Made by a program: the position numbers and the translations under genes
The notes under the pieces: generated by a model
The model's database searches: none
Seen by the model: only the letters and a program-made list of their open reading frames with translations
What the model was told of the DNA's origin: nothing
Shown: one piece after another, positions 47,564-55,881 of the stretch
How the letters are laid out: each line of letters begins with the position of its first letter
Position numbering within the stretch: the first letter of the stretch is position 1
DNA from: S015-6 sp964384945
GTDB taxonomy: Bacteria > Desulfobacterota > DSWW01
NCBI GenBank assembly: GCA_964384945.1
Contig: CAYLMK010000021.1
Location: 1-64,000 of the forward strand
Reading direction: 5' to 3'
Length of the DNA stretch: 64,000 nt

Positions 47564-48544
47564 GTGGCCGCAGCGAAGGACTATTACAAGATACTCGGCG
47601 TTCCGAAGAACGCAACGCCGGAACAGATGAAGAAGCAATACCGAAAGCTCGCCATGGAGTATCACCCGGATCGAAACAAAGGGAAGAAGGAGGCCGAGGA
47701 GAAGTTCAAGGACATCAACGAGGCCTATGCGGTCCTGTCGGACCCGCAGAAGAGGAAGCAGTACGACACCTTCGGCTCAGCCGGGTTTCACCAGCGTTTC
47801 AGCCAGGAAGACATCTTTCAGGGCTTCGACATCGGGGACATTTTGAAGGATTTCGGCTTCACGACCGAAGACGTCTTCGGAAGCCTCTTCGGCAGGGGAA
47901 AACGAGGCGCCGGGCGAACCGGTAGAAGGCAGCGGAGCGATTTTGAAAACGCCCAAGGATTCGACTTCCAGAATATCTTCGGCCAAAAGGCCCGCCAGGG
48001 TTTCGGAGAAGGCCGGCCGGCCCGGGGTCGGGACTTGACGCTGGAGACCTCGATCACTCTGGAGGAAGCCGCACGAGGATGCACGAAGAACATCACCTTC
48101 TCCGTCGGCGCCAAAAGGCAGAGTCTTCACGTGAAGATACCGGTCGGCGTTCAGGACGGCAACAAGCTTCGTCTGGTTGGCAAGGGGGAGCCAGGCCCGG
48201 CCGGGTCATCCCCCGGTGATCTCTTCCTCGTCGTGCGCGTCGAGCCCCATCCCGTCTTCCGCAGGGAACAGAACGATCTGCATCTCGAACGGGAAATCAA
48301 GCTCACGGAGGCCCTGCTCGGCACATCGATCGAGGTCCCCACCCTTCTGGGGGAGCCCAGGAAGGTTCGGGTCCCCCCCGGCACCCAGCCGGGCTCCAAG
48401 ATTCGTCTTCCGGGCCTGGGCATGCCGGGCAGGGCAGAGGGCGGACAAGGGGACGCCTACGTGACCCTCCGCGTCCCGGTCCCGAAGAACCTGAGCAAGC
48501 GGCAGAGGGAATTGGTGGAGGCCCTTTCCCGGGAAGGCCTGTAG
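47564..48544 (+). CDS. DnaJ/CbpA-type co-chaperone (class II)
   Basis: The 326-residue J protein starts at GTG 47564. The J domain at about 5-70 has YHPDRN. A Gly/Phe-rich region (about 85-150, FGSLFGRGKRG ... FGQKARQGFGEG) follows. Two C-terminal beta domains (about 155-315, RGRDLTLETSITLEEAARG, KIPVGVQDGNKLRLVGKG, VPPGTQPGSKIRLPGLGMPG) are separated by no zinc finger. It stimulates DnaK ATPase and delivers substrates. DnaK itself is not in the window. Confidence 0.92.
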   Translation: MAAAKDYYKILGVPKNATPEQMKKQYRKLAMEYHPDRNKGKKEAEEKFKDINEAYAVLSDPQKRKQYDTFGSAGFHQRFSQEDIFQGFDIGDILKDFGFTTEDVFGSLFGRGKRGAGRTGRRQRSDFENAQGFDFQNIFGQKARQGFGEGRPARGRDLTLETSITLEEAARGCTKNITFSVGAKRQSLHVKIPVGVQDGNKLRLVGKGEPGPAGSSPGDLFLVVRVEPHPVFRREQNDLHLEREIKLTEALLGTSIEVPTLLGEPRKVRVPPGTQPGSKIRLPGLGMPGRAEGGQGDAYVTLRVPVPKNLSKRQRELVEALSREGL

Positions 48545-48611
48545 CAGGGGAAAGGGCAACGGCGAAAGGAGCGATTCCGTCGCCGCAGAACGAATTCACC
48601 CCAACCCTCGC

Positions 48612-49697
48612 CTAGGACCCGACCGTCTCGGCCGATGCCAGCCAATCCCGGATGAGAGGGAAGACTTCTCTGCGGACGTTCTTTCCGATCAGGAGATCCC
48701 CGTGACCGTATTCTTCCTCCTGCCCCTGCTCTGTGCCCAGCACCCGGAAGGCCTTCCGGCTCGACGGAATTCGTTCGTAGGCCGCCGCAACACTTACAGG
48801 CGGCGCCATGCGGTCCTTTGCACCGGCGAGGAACAGCATCGGCTTCCCGCCAGCGGGGCCGAGCCGCTCGTACGAGTGTCTCTTGTCTCGGCTCCGAAAC
48901 TCGCCGTTTTCGGCCCAATCCAGGAATTGCGAGATCTCTCCTCCCGACACGTCCTCCGCAAGAAAACAGAGCGCCCGTTCCACGGCCCGGGCTTCCACAT
49001 TGGTCCGATTCAGGAAGATCGCATCCCCGGGGAGCCGAAGCCGCGCAAGCAAAGGGGCGAGACCGGAGGCGAGGAAAGCCAAGGGGAGCCGGGGAACCCT
49101 TCGCAGCAGGCGGAGGGCAATCTTGACAAAAGACCGCCTCGCCATATGGGCGAAACTGCCCGGGGACCCGAGGGTAACGCCGGAGGCGATCCATGCCGCC
49201 GCCTCTCCCTGGAGCAGCGCATAGAGCACAAGGCCCCCCATGCTGTGCCCGATCCAGTGCGCCCGGCCGGCGCCCGTCCTTTCGAGCACGTGACGGAGGG
49301 CGGCGGGGGCATCCTCCCGCACGTAATCATCGAACACGGGCTGCGCCCGGGATGGACCCCTTCCTTCTGCGGGCCGCCCGGAGCCCTGCCTGCCCCGAAG
49401 CTCGAGCGACCACACGTCAAACCCCTCCCCTTGCAGGTAACGGGCCAGGGACAGGTCCGGCCCCAGATCGAAGTTGAACCGGTTGGCGCCCAGCCCATGG
49501 CAGAGCAGGACGGGCGTCGGGTATCTCCGGGAAGCGGCCGGATAGCGATAGAGGGCGATTCGCAAGCCATCCCGGGTCCTGACAAGATGCACCTCCTCGT
49601 AGCCCGGCTCGAAGGCACACCTGTTTCTCCAAAGGGCCCCCAGCAGGACGTAGAGCCCGAAGAGGGAGAGGAGCAACACGACAAGGTTCCAAACCAT
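48612..49697 (-). CDS. Membrane-anchored alpha/beta hydrolase
   Basis: The 361-residue protein has an N-terminal hydrophobic anchor (MVWNLVVLLLSLFGLYVLLG). Its alpha/beta hydrolase core contains LLCHGLGANRFNFDLGPDLSLARYL in parts, the nucleophile Ser152 in GHSMGG, the acid AGAKDRMAPP and a histidine in EYGHGDLLIGKNVRREVFP. The late segment resembles the PhaC/lipase-like group (YGHGDLLxGxxxxxxVFP). The substrate is unknown. It converges with the J-protein gene and is encoded just after trkH on the same strand. Confidence 0.84.
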   Translation of the reverse strand: MVWNLVVLLLSLFGLYVLLGALWRNRCAFEPGYEEVHLVRTRDGLRIALYRYPAASRRYPTPVLLCHGLGANRFNFDLGPDLSLARYLQGEGFDVWSLELRGRQGSGRPAEGRGPSRAQPVFDDYVREDAPAALRHVLERTGAGRAHWIGHSMGGLVLYALLQGEAAAWIASGVTLGSPGSFAHMARRSFVKIALRLLRRVPRLPLAFLASGLAPLLARLRLPGDAIFLNRTNVEARAVERALCFLAEDVSGGEISQFLDWAENGEFRSRDKRHSYERLGPAGGKPMLFLAGAKDRMAPPVSVAAAYERIPSSRKAFRVLGTEQGQEEEYGHGDLLIGKNVRREVFPLIRDWLASAETVGS

Positions 49698-49719
49698 CCG
49701 CGCCTCGCCTCGGTTCCCT

Positions 49720-51165
49720 CTACTTTCGCCAGAACTGCGGAAGAAGGAGGATCAGCAGGGTGAAGATCTCCAGCCTTCCCAGAATCATACAGAGGATCAG
49801 GACCCACTTCGCCGCCGGCAGGAGGGGAAGGTAGGTCTTCACGGGCCCGACCGCTCCGAGACCCGGCCCCACATTCCCGATGCACGCCGCCACCGAGGCC
49901 AGAGCGCTCTTGAAATCGAGCCCAAGGCAGGACATCAGCAGCGAGGCCACCACGAAAATGCCGAGGTAAAACAGCGAAAAGCCCAGAACGCTCTCCATCA
50001 CGTCCGCCGGAACGGTCTTTCTGCCGAGTTTGATGGTCGAGACGGCGTGAGGATGGATCAGACGATAGATCTCCTTGAAGGCCTGCTTCAGCAACAGCAG
50101 GATGCGGACACACTTGACGCTGCCTCCCGTGGAGCCGGCGCACCCGCCGAAGAACAGCAGGGAAAACAGGATATGCTGCACAGCCGGGGGCCACTGTTCA
50201 TAATCGGCCGTCACATACCCCGTTGTGGTCAGAATGGAGGTCACCTGAAAGACGGCGTAACGAAACGACGTCCCCAACGATTCGTAGGTGCTCCCCCAGA
50301 GGAACGCGGCGGATAAACCTGTGGCGATGAGAATGGATAGGATGTAGAAACGAAACTCCGAATCCCTCGTATAACACAGGGGATCGCCGCGCAGCAGCCG
50401 ATAATGGAGCGCGAAATTGGCGCCTGCGACAACCATGAAAAAGGTGACCACTCCCTCCTGATAGGCGCTCTGGTAATGGCCTATGCTTGCGTTGTGGGTC
50501 GAGAAGCCCCCGGTCGCCATCGTTCCGAAGGTGTGACAGACCGCATCGAACAGGTTCATGCCCCCCACCCAAAGAAGGGCGGCCTGGAGCGCCGAAAGCA
50601 CAACGTACACCATCCAGAGGGTCTTGGCGGTCTCGCGGATGCGGGGCTTCAGGCGATCCGGAACGGGTCCGGGCACCTCGGCGCGGTACAACTGCATGCC
50701 CCCAACGCCCAGCATGGGCAGGATGGCCATGGAAAGCAGGATGATCCCCATCCCTCCCAGCCAATGTGTCAGGCTTCTCCAGAAGAGGATTCCCTTCGGA
50801 AGGATCTCGAGGTCTTCGATCACAGTCGCGCCGGTGGTGGTGAACCCGCTCGTGGACTCGAAACAGGCATTCACCCAGATCGGCAGAATGCCCGCCAACA
50901 GATACGGAAGAGCACCGAGGAGGCAGACCCCGATCCATCCCAGCCCCACGATCGCGAAGCCTTCCCGGTTCCCGATCTCCTTCCTGCCGGACCGGAGCAG
51001 GGCCAACCCGGCCAGACCGATCCCCCCGCAGATCAGGATGGAATGGAAGAACGCCTTCGCCTCCGGTTCCCCGTAAACGAGGGAGACCCCCATGGGGAGC
51101 ACCAGGGCTCCGGAAAGGCAGAGCGCCAGGAAACTGAGAATATAAAAGACGAAGCGAAAGTCCAT
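49720..51165 (-). CDS. trkH: Trk-type potassium uptake channel TrkH/KtrB
   Basis: The 481-residue potassium channel subunit has four pore repeats whose selectivity segments are all visible: TSGFTTTGAT, TMATGGFST, ILTTTGYVT and ACIGNVGPG. Each keeps the central glycine. About ten transmembrane segments are seen. It forms the membrane part of the Trk system with the TrkA protein encoded directly upstream (3 bases between the genes). Confidence 0.95.
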   Translation of the reverse strand: MDFRFVFYILSFLALCLSGALVLPMGVSLVYGEPEAKAFFHSILICGGIGLAGLALLRSGRKEIGNREGFAIVGLGWIGVCLLGALPYLLAGILPIWVNACFESTSGFTTTGATVIEDLEILPKGILFWRSLTHWLGGMGIILLSMAILPMLGVGGMQLYRAEVPGPVPDRLKPRIRETAKTLWMVYVVLSALQAALLWVGGMNLFDAVCHTFGTMATGGFSTHNASIGHYQSAYQEGVVTFFMVVAGANFALHYRLLRGDPLCYTRDSEFRFYILSILIATGLSAAFLWGSTYESLGTSFRYAVFQVTSILTTTGYVTADYEQWPPAVQHILFSLLFFGGCAGSTGGSVKCVRILLLLKQAFKEIYRLIHPHAVSTIKLGRKTVPADVMESVLGFSLFYLGIFVVASLLMSCLGLDFKSALASVAACIGNVGPGLGAVGPVKTYLPLLPAAKWVLILCMILGRLEIFTLLILLLPQFWRK

Positions 51166-51168
51166 TTC

Positions 51169-52530
51169 CTAGAAGTATTCCAGTCCGACCCTGACGGCCT
51201 TCTCCATTCTGGGAATCACATCCGGCCGGGCGAAAAGGATCACGCGGTCTCCGGCCTGAATCACCGTGTCCCCGTGCGGGATGATCACCTCCTTGTCCCG
51301 CACGATGGATCCCACGAGCGCGCCCTTCGGCATGGAGAGCTTTCGCAGAGGCTTGCCCACGATCTCCGAGGTTTCCATGGCGATGAACTCGATGGCCTCC
51401 ACCAGTTCCTCCCGCAGGGTGCTCACGGAAAGCACCTTGCCCTGTCGAACGAACTGAAGGATCGTGCTCACGGCCGAAAGCATGGGGCTCAAGACGACAT
51501 CCACGCCGATCGTGGATGCCAGAGGAATGTATTCGGTGGTGTCGACCAGCGAGACGACTCGTTTCGCGCCGAGCCGTTTGGCGAGCAATGCGGTCAGGAC
51601 ATTCTCCTCCTCGTCCTCGGCGGCCGAGATGAACATGTCCACGTCCCGGACGCCCTCTTCCGACAAGAGCCGCTGATCCGTCCCTTCGCCGTGAAGGACC
51701 ACCACCTTGTCCAGCGCCTCGGCGAGCTGCTCGCACCGCTGGCGGTCTCTCTCGATGATCTTCGTGCCGATGCCTCTGGCGGCCAGCCTGCGGGCCACGC
51801 ACTCGCCCATGCGGCCCCCTCCGGAAACGAGCACCCGTTTCGTGTGCTCGTCCTGCTTGCCGAAGAGCCTCATTACATGTCGGACCGCTCCGGGCAGGGT
51901 CACGATGAACAGGGTGTCCCCCTCCTTGATCCGCGTCTCGCCGCGCGGCACGATCACACTCTCCTTCCGGTAGACGGCCGCCACCAGGATCTTCTCACCC
52001 TCCTTGAAGGAAACCTCCATCAACCTCTTGCCGGACATGGGATTGCCCGGATCCACCTTGATGCCGATCAGTTTGACGCGCCCGTCGGCGAACTCCAGGA
52101 TATCGGAGGTTCCCGGCGTATCGGCGAGCAGGCAAAGGGTCTTGGAGACTTCCTCTTCGGGGCTGATGACCAGATCGATATGCAGGGAGCTCTTGTCGAT
52201 CAGGCCCGACGCACCCCGGTACTCGGGGTCGCGCACCCTGCCCACGCGGATGATGTTCTTCGACATGGTCTGGGCAATCAGGCAGGCAACGATGTTCGTC
52301 TCGTCACTGTCCGTGACGGCAATGATGATTTCCGCGGAGGCCAGGCCCGCCTGCCGGAGCACGGAAGGACTGCTGCCCTTCCCATGAATCACCTGGACAT
52401 CGAGGACCTGCTGGACCCGGCGGACGCGCTCCTCGTTGATTTCAACAAGGACCACATCCTTCTTTTCCAGAGAAAGCTTCCTGGCGATGTGGAATCCGAC
52501 CTCGCCGGCACCTACGATGATGATCCGCAA
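51169..52530 (-). CDS. trkA: Trk potassium transporter regulatory subunit TrkA
   Basis: The 453-residue cytoplasmic protein has two RCK units in tandem. Each has an NAD-binding fold (MRIIIVGAGEVGFHIARKL at the N-terminus and VLVSGGGRMGECVARRLAARG near residue 230), followed by an RCK_C domain (about 140-220 and 365-450). It gates TrkH in response to nucleotides. The gene immediately precedes trkH. Confidence 0.95.
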   Translation of the reverse strand: MRIIIVGAGEVGFHIARKLSLEKKDVVLVEINEERVRRVQQVLDVQVIHGKGSSPSVLRQAGLASAEIIIAVTDSDETNIVACLIAQTMSKNIIRVGRVRDPEYRGASGLIDKSSLHIDLVISPEEEVSKTLCLLADTPGTSDILEFADGRVKLIGIKVDPGNPMSGKRLMEVSFKEGEKILVAAVYRKESVIVPRGETRIKEGDTLFIVTLPGAVRHVMRLFGKQDEHTKRVLVSGGGRMGECVARRLAARGIGTKIIERDRQRCEQLAEALDKVVVLHGEGTDQRLLSEEGVRDVDMFISAAEDEEENVLTALLAKRLGAKRVVSLVDTTEYIPLASTIGVDVVLSPMLSAVSTILQFVRQGKVLSVSTLREELVEAIEFIAMETSEIVGKPLRKLSMPKGALVGSIVRDKEVIIPHGDTVIQAGDRVILFARPDVIPRMEKAVRVGLEYF

Positions 52531-52589
52531 AAGCGTTTCCCCCCCATTCGGACAAGGCCGGGACTCCGGGGCTCGCCGTCCGCCGCCTC

Positions 52590-53378
52590 TCAGGATTTCT
52601 TGCTCGCAGCCAGGATCCCGTCGATCTCTCTCTTCATGGCCTCCTCCGACCGATCGCGCACACGCTTCCCGTTCAGGAACAGGGTCGGCGTGCCGGTGAC
52701 GGCAGCCTTCTTCGCAGCCGCGAGATCCTCCTGCACCTGTTTCTCTACCTCCTCGCCCTTGAAATCCCTTTCGAACCGCTCCAGGTCCAGGCCGACCTTA
52801 CCGGCGTACTTCTTCAGATCGGCCTCGCTGAGATTCTTTGGATTCTCGAATACGACCTTCTGCATCTCCCAGAATTTTCCCTGCAGCCCGGCGGCCAGGC
52901 ACGCCTTGGCAGCCGGCATCGCCTCCTTGTGAAATCCCAGGGGGAAGTTCTTGTACACGTGCCGGAGATCATCCGGGTAAGCCTTCAAGAGGTTCTCGAG
53001 CAGAGGCTGCGCCAGCCGGCTGTAGGGACACTGAAAATCGGAAAACTCGACAAGGGTGACCTTTGCGTCTTTCGCCCCTCGGACCGGCGACTTGCCGACC
53101 TCGATGTCAAACACTCTGTCGTAGTCGATGCTGGGTCTCTTCGGGAACCGCTCCTGCCAGGACGCGAGCATTTCCTTTTGCGCCTTTTCGAGTTTCTCCA
53201 TTCGTTCCAGGATCGCCTTCTGGCCTTCCTTCAGTTCCTTCAGGTCGTCCCCCACGTCCGTCTGCACCGTGCACCCCACCGCGCCGATGCACGCCCCAAC
53301 CATCGCGGCCAGGATGACAGCGCGGGCCTTCCTCGTGACGCCCAAGACCGATTTGTCGTGCCACGGATTCCGCCTCAT
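52590..53378 (-). CDS. DsbA-like thioredoxin-fold lipoprotein with CPYS site
   Basis: The protein has 262 residues. After a lipobox (IGAVGC, near residue 36) comes a coiled-coil stretch (LKELKEGQKAILERMEKLEKAQKEM in parts) and then a DsbA-type domain with a helical insertion. The active site is FQCPYS: the first cysteine is kept and the second is serine. The cis-proline region is VTGTPTLFLNG. A single-cysteine protein of this kind may act as a reductase or isomerase partner instead of an oxidase. AGGGAG lies five bases upstream of the start. Confidence 0.85.
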   Translation of the reverse strand: MRRNPWHDKSVLGVTRKARAVILAAMVGACIGAVGCTVQTDVGDDLKELKEGQKAILERMEKLEKAQKEMLASWQERFPKRPSIDYDRVFDIEVGKSPVRGAKDAKVTLVEFSDFQCPYSRLAQPLLENLLKAYPDDLRHVYKNFPLGFHKEAMPAAKACLAAGLQGKFWEMQKVVFENPKNLSEADLKKYAGKVGLDLERFERDFKGEEVEKQVQEDLAAAKKAAVTGTPTLFLNGKRVRDRSEEAMKREIDGILAASKKS

Positions 53379-53472
53379 TTTTTCTCCCTATCTCAGGTTG
53401 CCTCGAGGATCCTCACTGGCTGTTTTCTTATCTATTTCAGCCGCTTTTCAGGCTCCCGAAGGGCCGCTCACC

Positions 53473-53502
53473 ATACTAGGGCCCGCCTCGCGGACCTGTC
53501 AA
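53473..53502 (-). promoter_or_regulatory. Promoter of the DsbA-like gene
   Basis: A perfect TTGACA (53502-53497), an 18-base spacer and TAGTAT (53478-53473), about 95 bases before the start. Confidence 0.5.
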
Positions 53503-53567
53503 GTCAATGGAGGTTTGCCACTCTGCGGCCGCCGCGCACCCGTCATCCGCCGGTCGCTCTTCAGCAC

Positions 53568-54206
53568 TCACATCATCTTGACGCAGGGATCCCCCTCCCT
53601 GTCCCAATCGATCATCGCACCGGCGAGCCCTCTTCCCATGTTGCAGTTCACCACCAGGGTCCTTCCGAGCCGGGCCGCGCCGGGCCTTTCGTGTATGTGC
53701 CCGCAGAGGAGCAGACGGGGCCGCTGCGCCAGGACGATCTCCCTGAGCGCCATGCAGCCTGCGTGAAACCTGCCCAGCACCTCATCCAGGGTGCCCCACG
53801 GAGGAGGATGCGCGACCAGAACGGACTGCTCCATCACGAGACCCTGCATCCTGTCGAGAACCCGCCGTTCGATCCAGCTCAATCGAGACCGGAACGGGAT
53901 CGGGATCGTCCCGCTCACACCGGTGAACCGCACCCCTTCCAGGACGGCCTCTCTCAGGTGAAGGGACCGGGTTCGCGGAAAGGCATCCAGCAGGCGGTCG
54001 ACGATCGGCCGGTCTGAATTGCCGCGGACCGCGAGGACCGGGGGCCCCATGTCGTTCAAGCGGGACACAACCCGACGATGGCCTCCGTAACGCGTGATGT
54101 CCCCTGCAACCACCAGTACGTCCGGCCTGTGCTCCGCCACGATCCTCTGGATCCTCGAAAGCCTGCCGGCATTCCCATGGATGTCGGAAACCGCGTAGAT
54201 GCGCAT
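53568..54206 (-). CDS. Calcineurin-like metallophosphoesterase
   Basis: A 212-residue phosphoesterase from the ATG at 54206 (GGGGAG eight bases upstream). All metal-binding motifs are present: SDIHGN, VVAGDIT, VRGNSD, VAHPPPWG and CGHIHE. The short length and the GNxD-type motif resemble the YfcE/Mj0936-like group. The natural substrate is unknown. It is divergent from the flavoprotein gene at 54356. Confidence 0.88.
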   Translation of the reverse strand: MRIYAVSDIHGNAGRLSRIQRIVAEHRPDVLVVAGDITRYGGHRRVVSRLNDMGPPVLAVRGNSDRPIVDRLLDAFPRTRSLHLREAVLEGVRFTGVSGTIPIPFRSRLSWIERRVLDRMQGLVMEQSVLVAHPPPWGTLDEVLGRFHAGCMALREIVLAQRPRLLLCGHIHERPGAARLGRTLVVNCNMGRGLAGAMIDWDREGDPCVKMM

Positions 54207-54258
54207 CAAAGCCACTCCCCGGTCTTCTGGCCGACCGCCGGGACGATTGTTTCCGATT

Positions 54259-54275
54259 CTTGTCGATTTGACAAG
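54259..54275. promoter_or_regulatory. Short inverted repeat in the divergent intergenic region
   Basis: CTTGTC-GATTT-GACAAG is a perfect 6-bp dyad. A TAGAAT box lies 10 bases further on (54286-54291) on the plus strand. It could be an operator for the flavoprotein or the phosphoesterase. Confidence 0.3.
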
Positions 54276-54355
54276 CCTGAGAGGGTAGAATGAGTGCGTT
54301 TTTTCCCTTTCTCTTGTCGGAACCTTCACCGGGCCTTCGCAAAGGGGGACGTGCC

Positions 54356-55357
54356 ATGAAGACGCGTATCATGGACCTCTTCGACATCCGGGTTCCCATC
54401 CAGTGCGGGGGCATGCTCTGGCTCGCCGTCCCGGAGCTTGCCGCCGCCATCAGCAACGCCGGGGCGATGGGAAACCTGACATCGGGGAACTACAATTCGG
54501 CCGATGAGCTCCGAGCGGCCATCGACAGGACGCGCGAACTCACGGACAAGCCTTTTATCGTCAACATCACGACCATGCCCTCCATCCGCCTCCCCGTGGA
54601 ACTGCTCCGGGAATTCTTCGCGGTCTGCTGCGAGCGGCGCGTCAAGGCCCTGGAGATCGCAGGGGCCCCGGTGGACACCTTTCTCGGGCCCGAGTACATC
54701 CCGATGGCCAAGGAGGCGGGCGTGAAGGTGCTTCACAAGGTGGGAACGGTCCGGCATGCCGTTCATGCGCAGAAGGTGGGCTACGACGCCGTGACCATCG
54801 CAGGCTTCGAGGAAGGCGGTTTCCCTCACAAGGACAATGTCTCGACCATGGTCCTGGTGCCCAGGGTCGTCGAATCGGTCGACATCCCGGTGCTGGCCGC
54901 GGGCGGCATGGTAGACGGAAAGACTCTGGCAGCGGCCCTCGTCCTCGGCGCGGACGGGATGATGATGGCCACGCGGTTCCTGGCGACCAAGGACTGCCAG
55001 GTGCACCCGAACATCCACAAGGTCCTGCTCGAGCGGGACGAAACGGAGACCGCCCTCGGGCTCCGGAAGCTGCTCTCCGCCTTCGGGCTTCAGGTCCGGG
55101 CCCTGCGGAACGACATCGTCCGGAGGATCGAAGAAATCGAGGCGCGCGACGGCGATTTCACGGAACTCTTCCCCCTCATTTCCGGGGAGCGGGCCCGTCA
55201 GGTCTGGAAAGACGGCAATGCGGAAGAGGCCTTGCTGACGGTGGGCCAGTCGGTGGGCCGTATCCGGGACATCCCCACCGTGGCCGAGCTCATCCAGAGG
55301 ATCGTTTCGGAGGCCGAGGAGGCCCTGCGCACCTCCCTGGATCGCGTTACGGCTTGA
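54356..55357 (+). CDS. Nitronate monooxygenase / FabK-like flavoprotein
   Basis: The 333-residue FMN-dependent TIM-barrel protein of the 2-nitropropane dioxygenase family starts at the ATG at 54356. Visible motifs are PIQCGGMLWLAVPELAAAISNAGAMG in parts, IAGFEEGGF and VLAAGGMVDGKTLAAALVLGADGMMMATRF in parts. The family includes nitronate monooxygenases and the enoyl-ACP reductase FabK, which share this fold with PfaD. Because it lies next to a PfaD-containing locus, an enoyl reductase role is possible. The gene is convergent with that locus, so they are not one operon. Confidence 0.88.
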   Translation: MKTRIMDLFDIRVPIQCGGMLWLAVPELAAAISNAGAMGNLTSGNYNSADELRAAIDRTRELTDKPFIVNITTMPSIRLPVELLREFFAVCCERRVKALEIAGAPVDTFLGPEYIPMAKEAGVKVLHKVGTVRHAVHAQKVGYDAVTIAGFEEGGFPHKDNVSTMVLVPRVVESVDIPVLAAGGMVDGKTLAAALVLGADGMMMATRFLATKDCQVHPNIHKVLLERDETETALGLRKLLSAFGLQVRALRNDIVRRIEEIEARDGDFTELFPLISGERARQVWKDGNAEEALLTVGQSVGRIRDIPTVAELIQRIVSEAEEALRTSLDRVTA

Positions 55358-55368
55358 CAGCGGCTACA

Positions 55369-55490
55369 AGCTGTAAGCTTTCAGCTCCCAACCGGTGCTT
55401 CCGTGGGGGGCAAGGGTGAACGCGCGGGCAGGGCGTGGCGGAGCTAACAGCGTATGGCTAACGGCTGATAGCCAACCGCGGTATGTTCGG
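55369..55490. repeat. Intergenic block of AGCT/GCTAA-type repeats
   Basis: The block begins with CTACAAGCTGTAAGC and TTTCAGCT and later contains GAGCTAACAG, GGCTAACGGCTGATAGCC, the last with a small GGCTA/TAGCC dyad. It lies between two convergent genes. The style resembles the block at 44268-44357 (AGCTGTAAGC versus AGCTATAAGG). Confidence 0.5.
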
Positions 55491-55542
55491 TGGGGAGGAC
55501 CAACGGGGCTGACGGAGGAGGCCCTCACCCCCTGATCCCTGC

Positions 55543-55785
55543 CTACAGTCTCTTGGCGAGATACTCCACGCCCCGGTTCAGGGTCGTCAGCTCGATGAAG
55601 TCGTCCTCCGGGATCTCGATCCCGAAACGCATCTGGAGTTCCATCACGATGTTCAGAAAATCGACCGAGTCCAGCTCGAGCTGGTCCCGCAGGGGAACGT
55701 CAGGGTCCAGGTCGCCCAGGTCTTCGTTCGGGACCGTTTCGTGGATGAGCTGCATGATGAGCCGAATGATCTCTTCTCGGGTCAC
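55543..55785 (-). CDS. Acyl carrier protein, free-standing
   Basis: The 80-residue acidic helical carrier has the phosphopantetheine site LELDSVDFLN (Ser40). It differs from housekeeping AcpP, which usually reads GADSLD, so it is probably specialised. It is encoded 96 bases downstream of pfaD on the same strand and is the last visible gene of the lipid-synthase locus. It could receive or hand off the acyl product. A phosphopantetheinyl transferase gene is not in the window. Confidence 0.92.
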   Translation of the reverse strand: MTREEIIRLIMQLIHETVPNEDLGDLDPDVPLRDQLELDSVDFLNIVMELQMRFGIEIPEDDFIELTTLNRGVEYLAKRL

Positions 55786-55881
55786 TTGTTTATTCTCCGA
55801 CGTTGCATGCGGTCAGGGCCCATGACGTTTTCGACCCGCGAAGCCGGATCGCCCCCGGGATCGCGCTCCGCGGGGGACGAT

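Noticed and set aside
50404..52932. 842-codon plus-strand frame opposite trkH and trkA
   Set aside because: It is antisense to two well-supported genes; its His/Arg/Asp-rich composition is typical of a mirrored frame.
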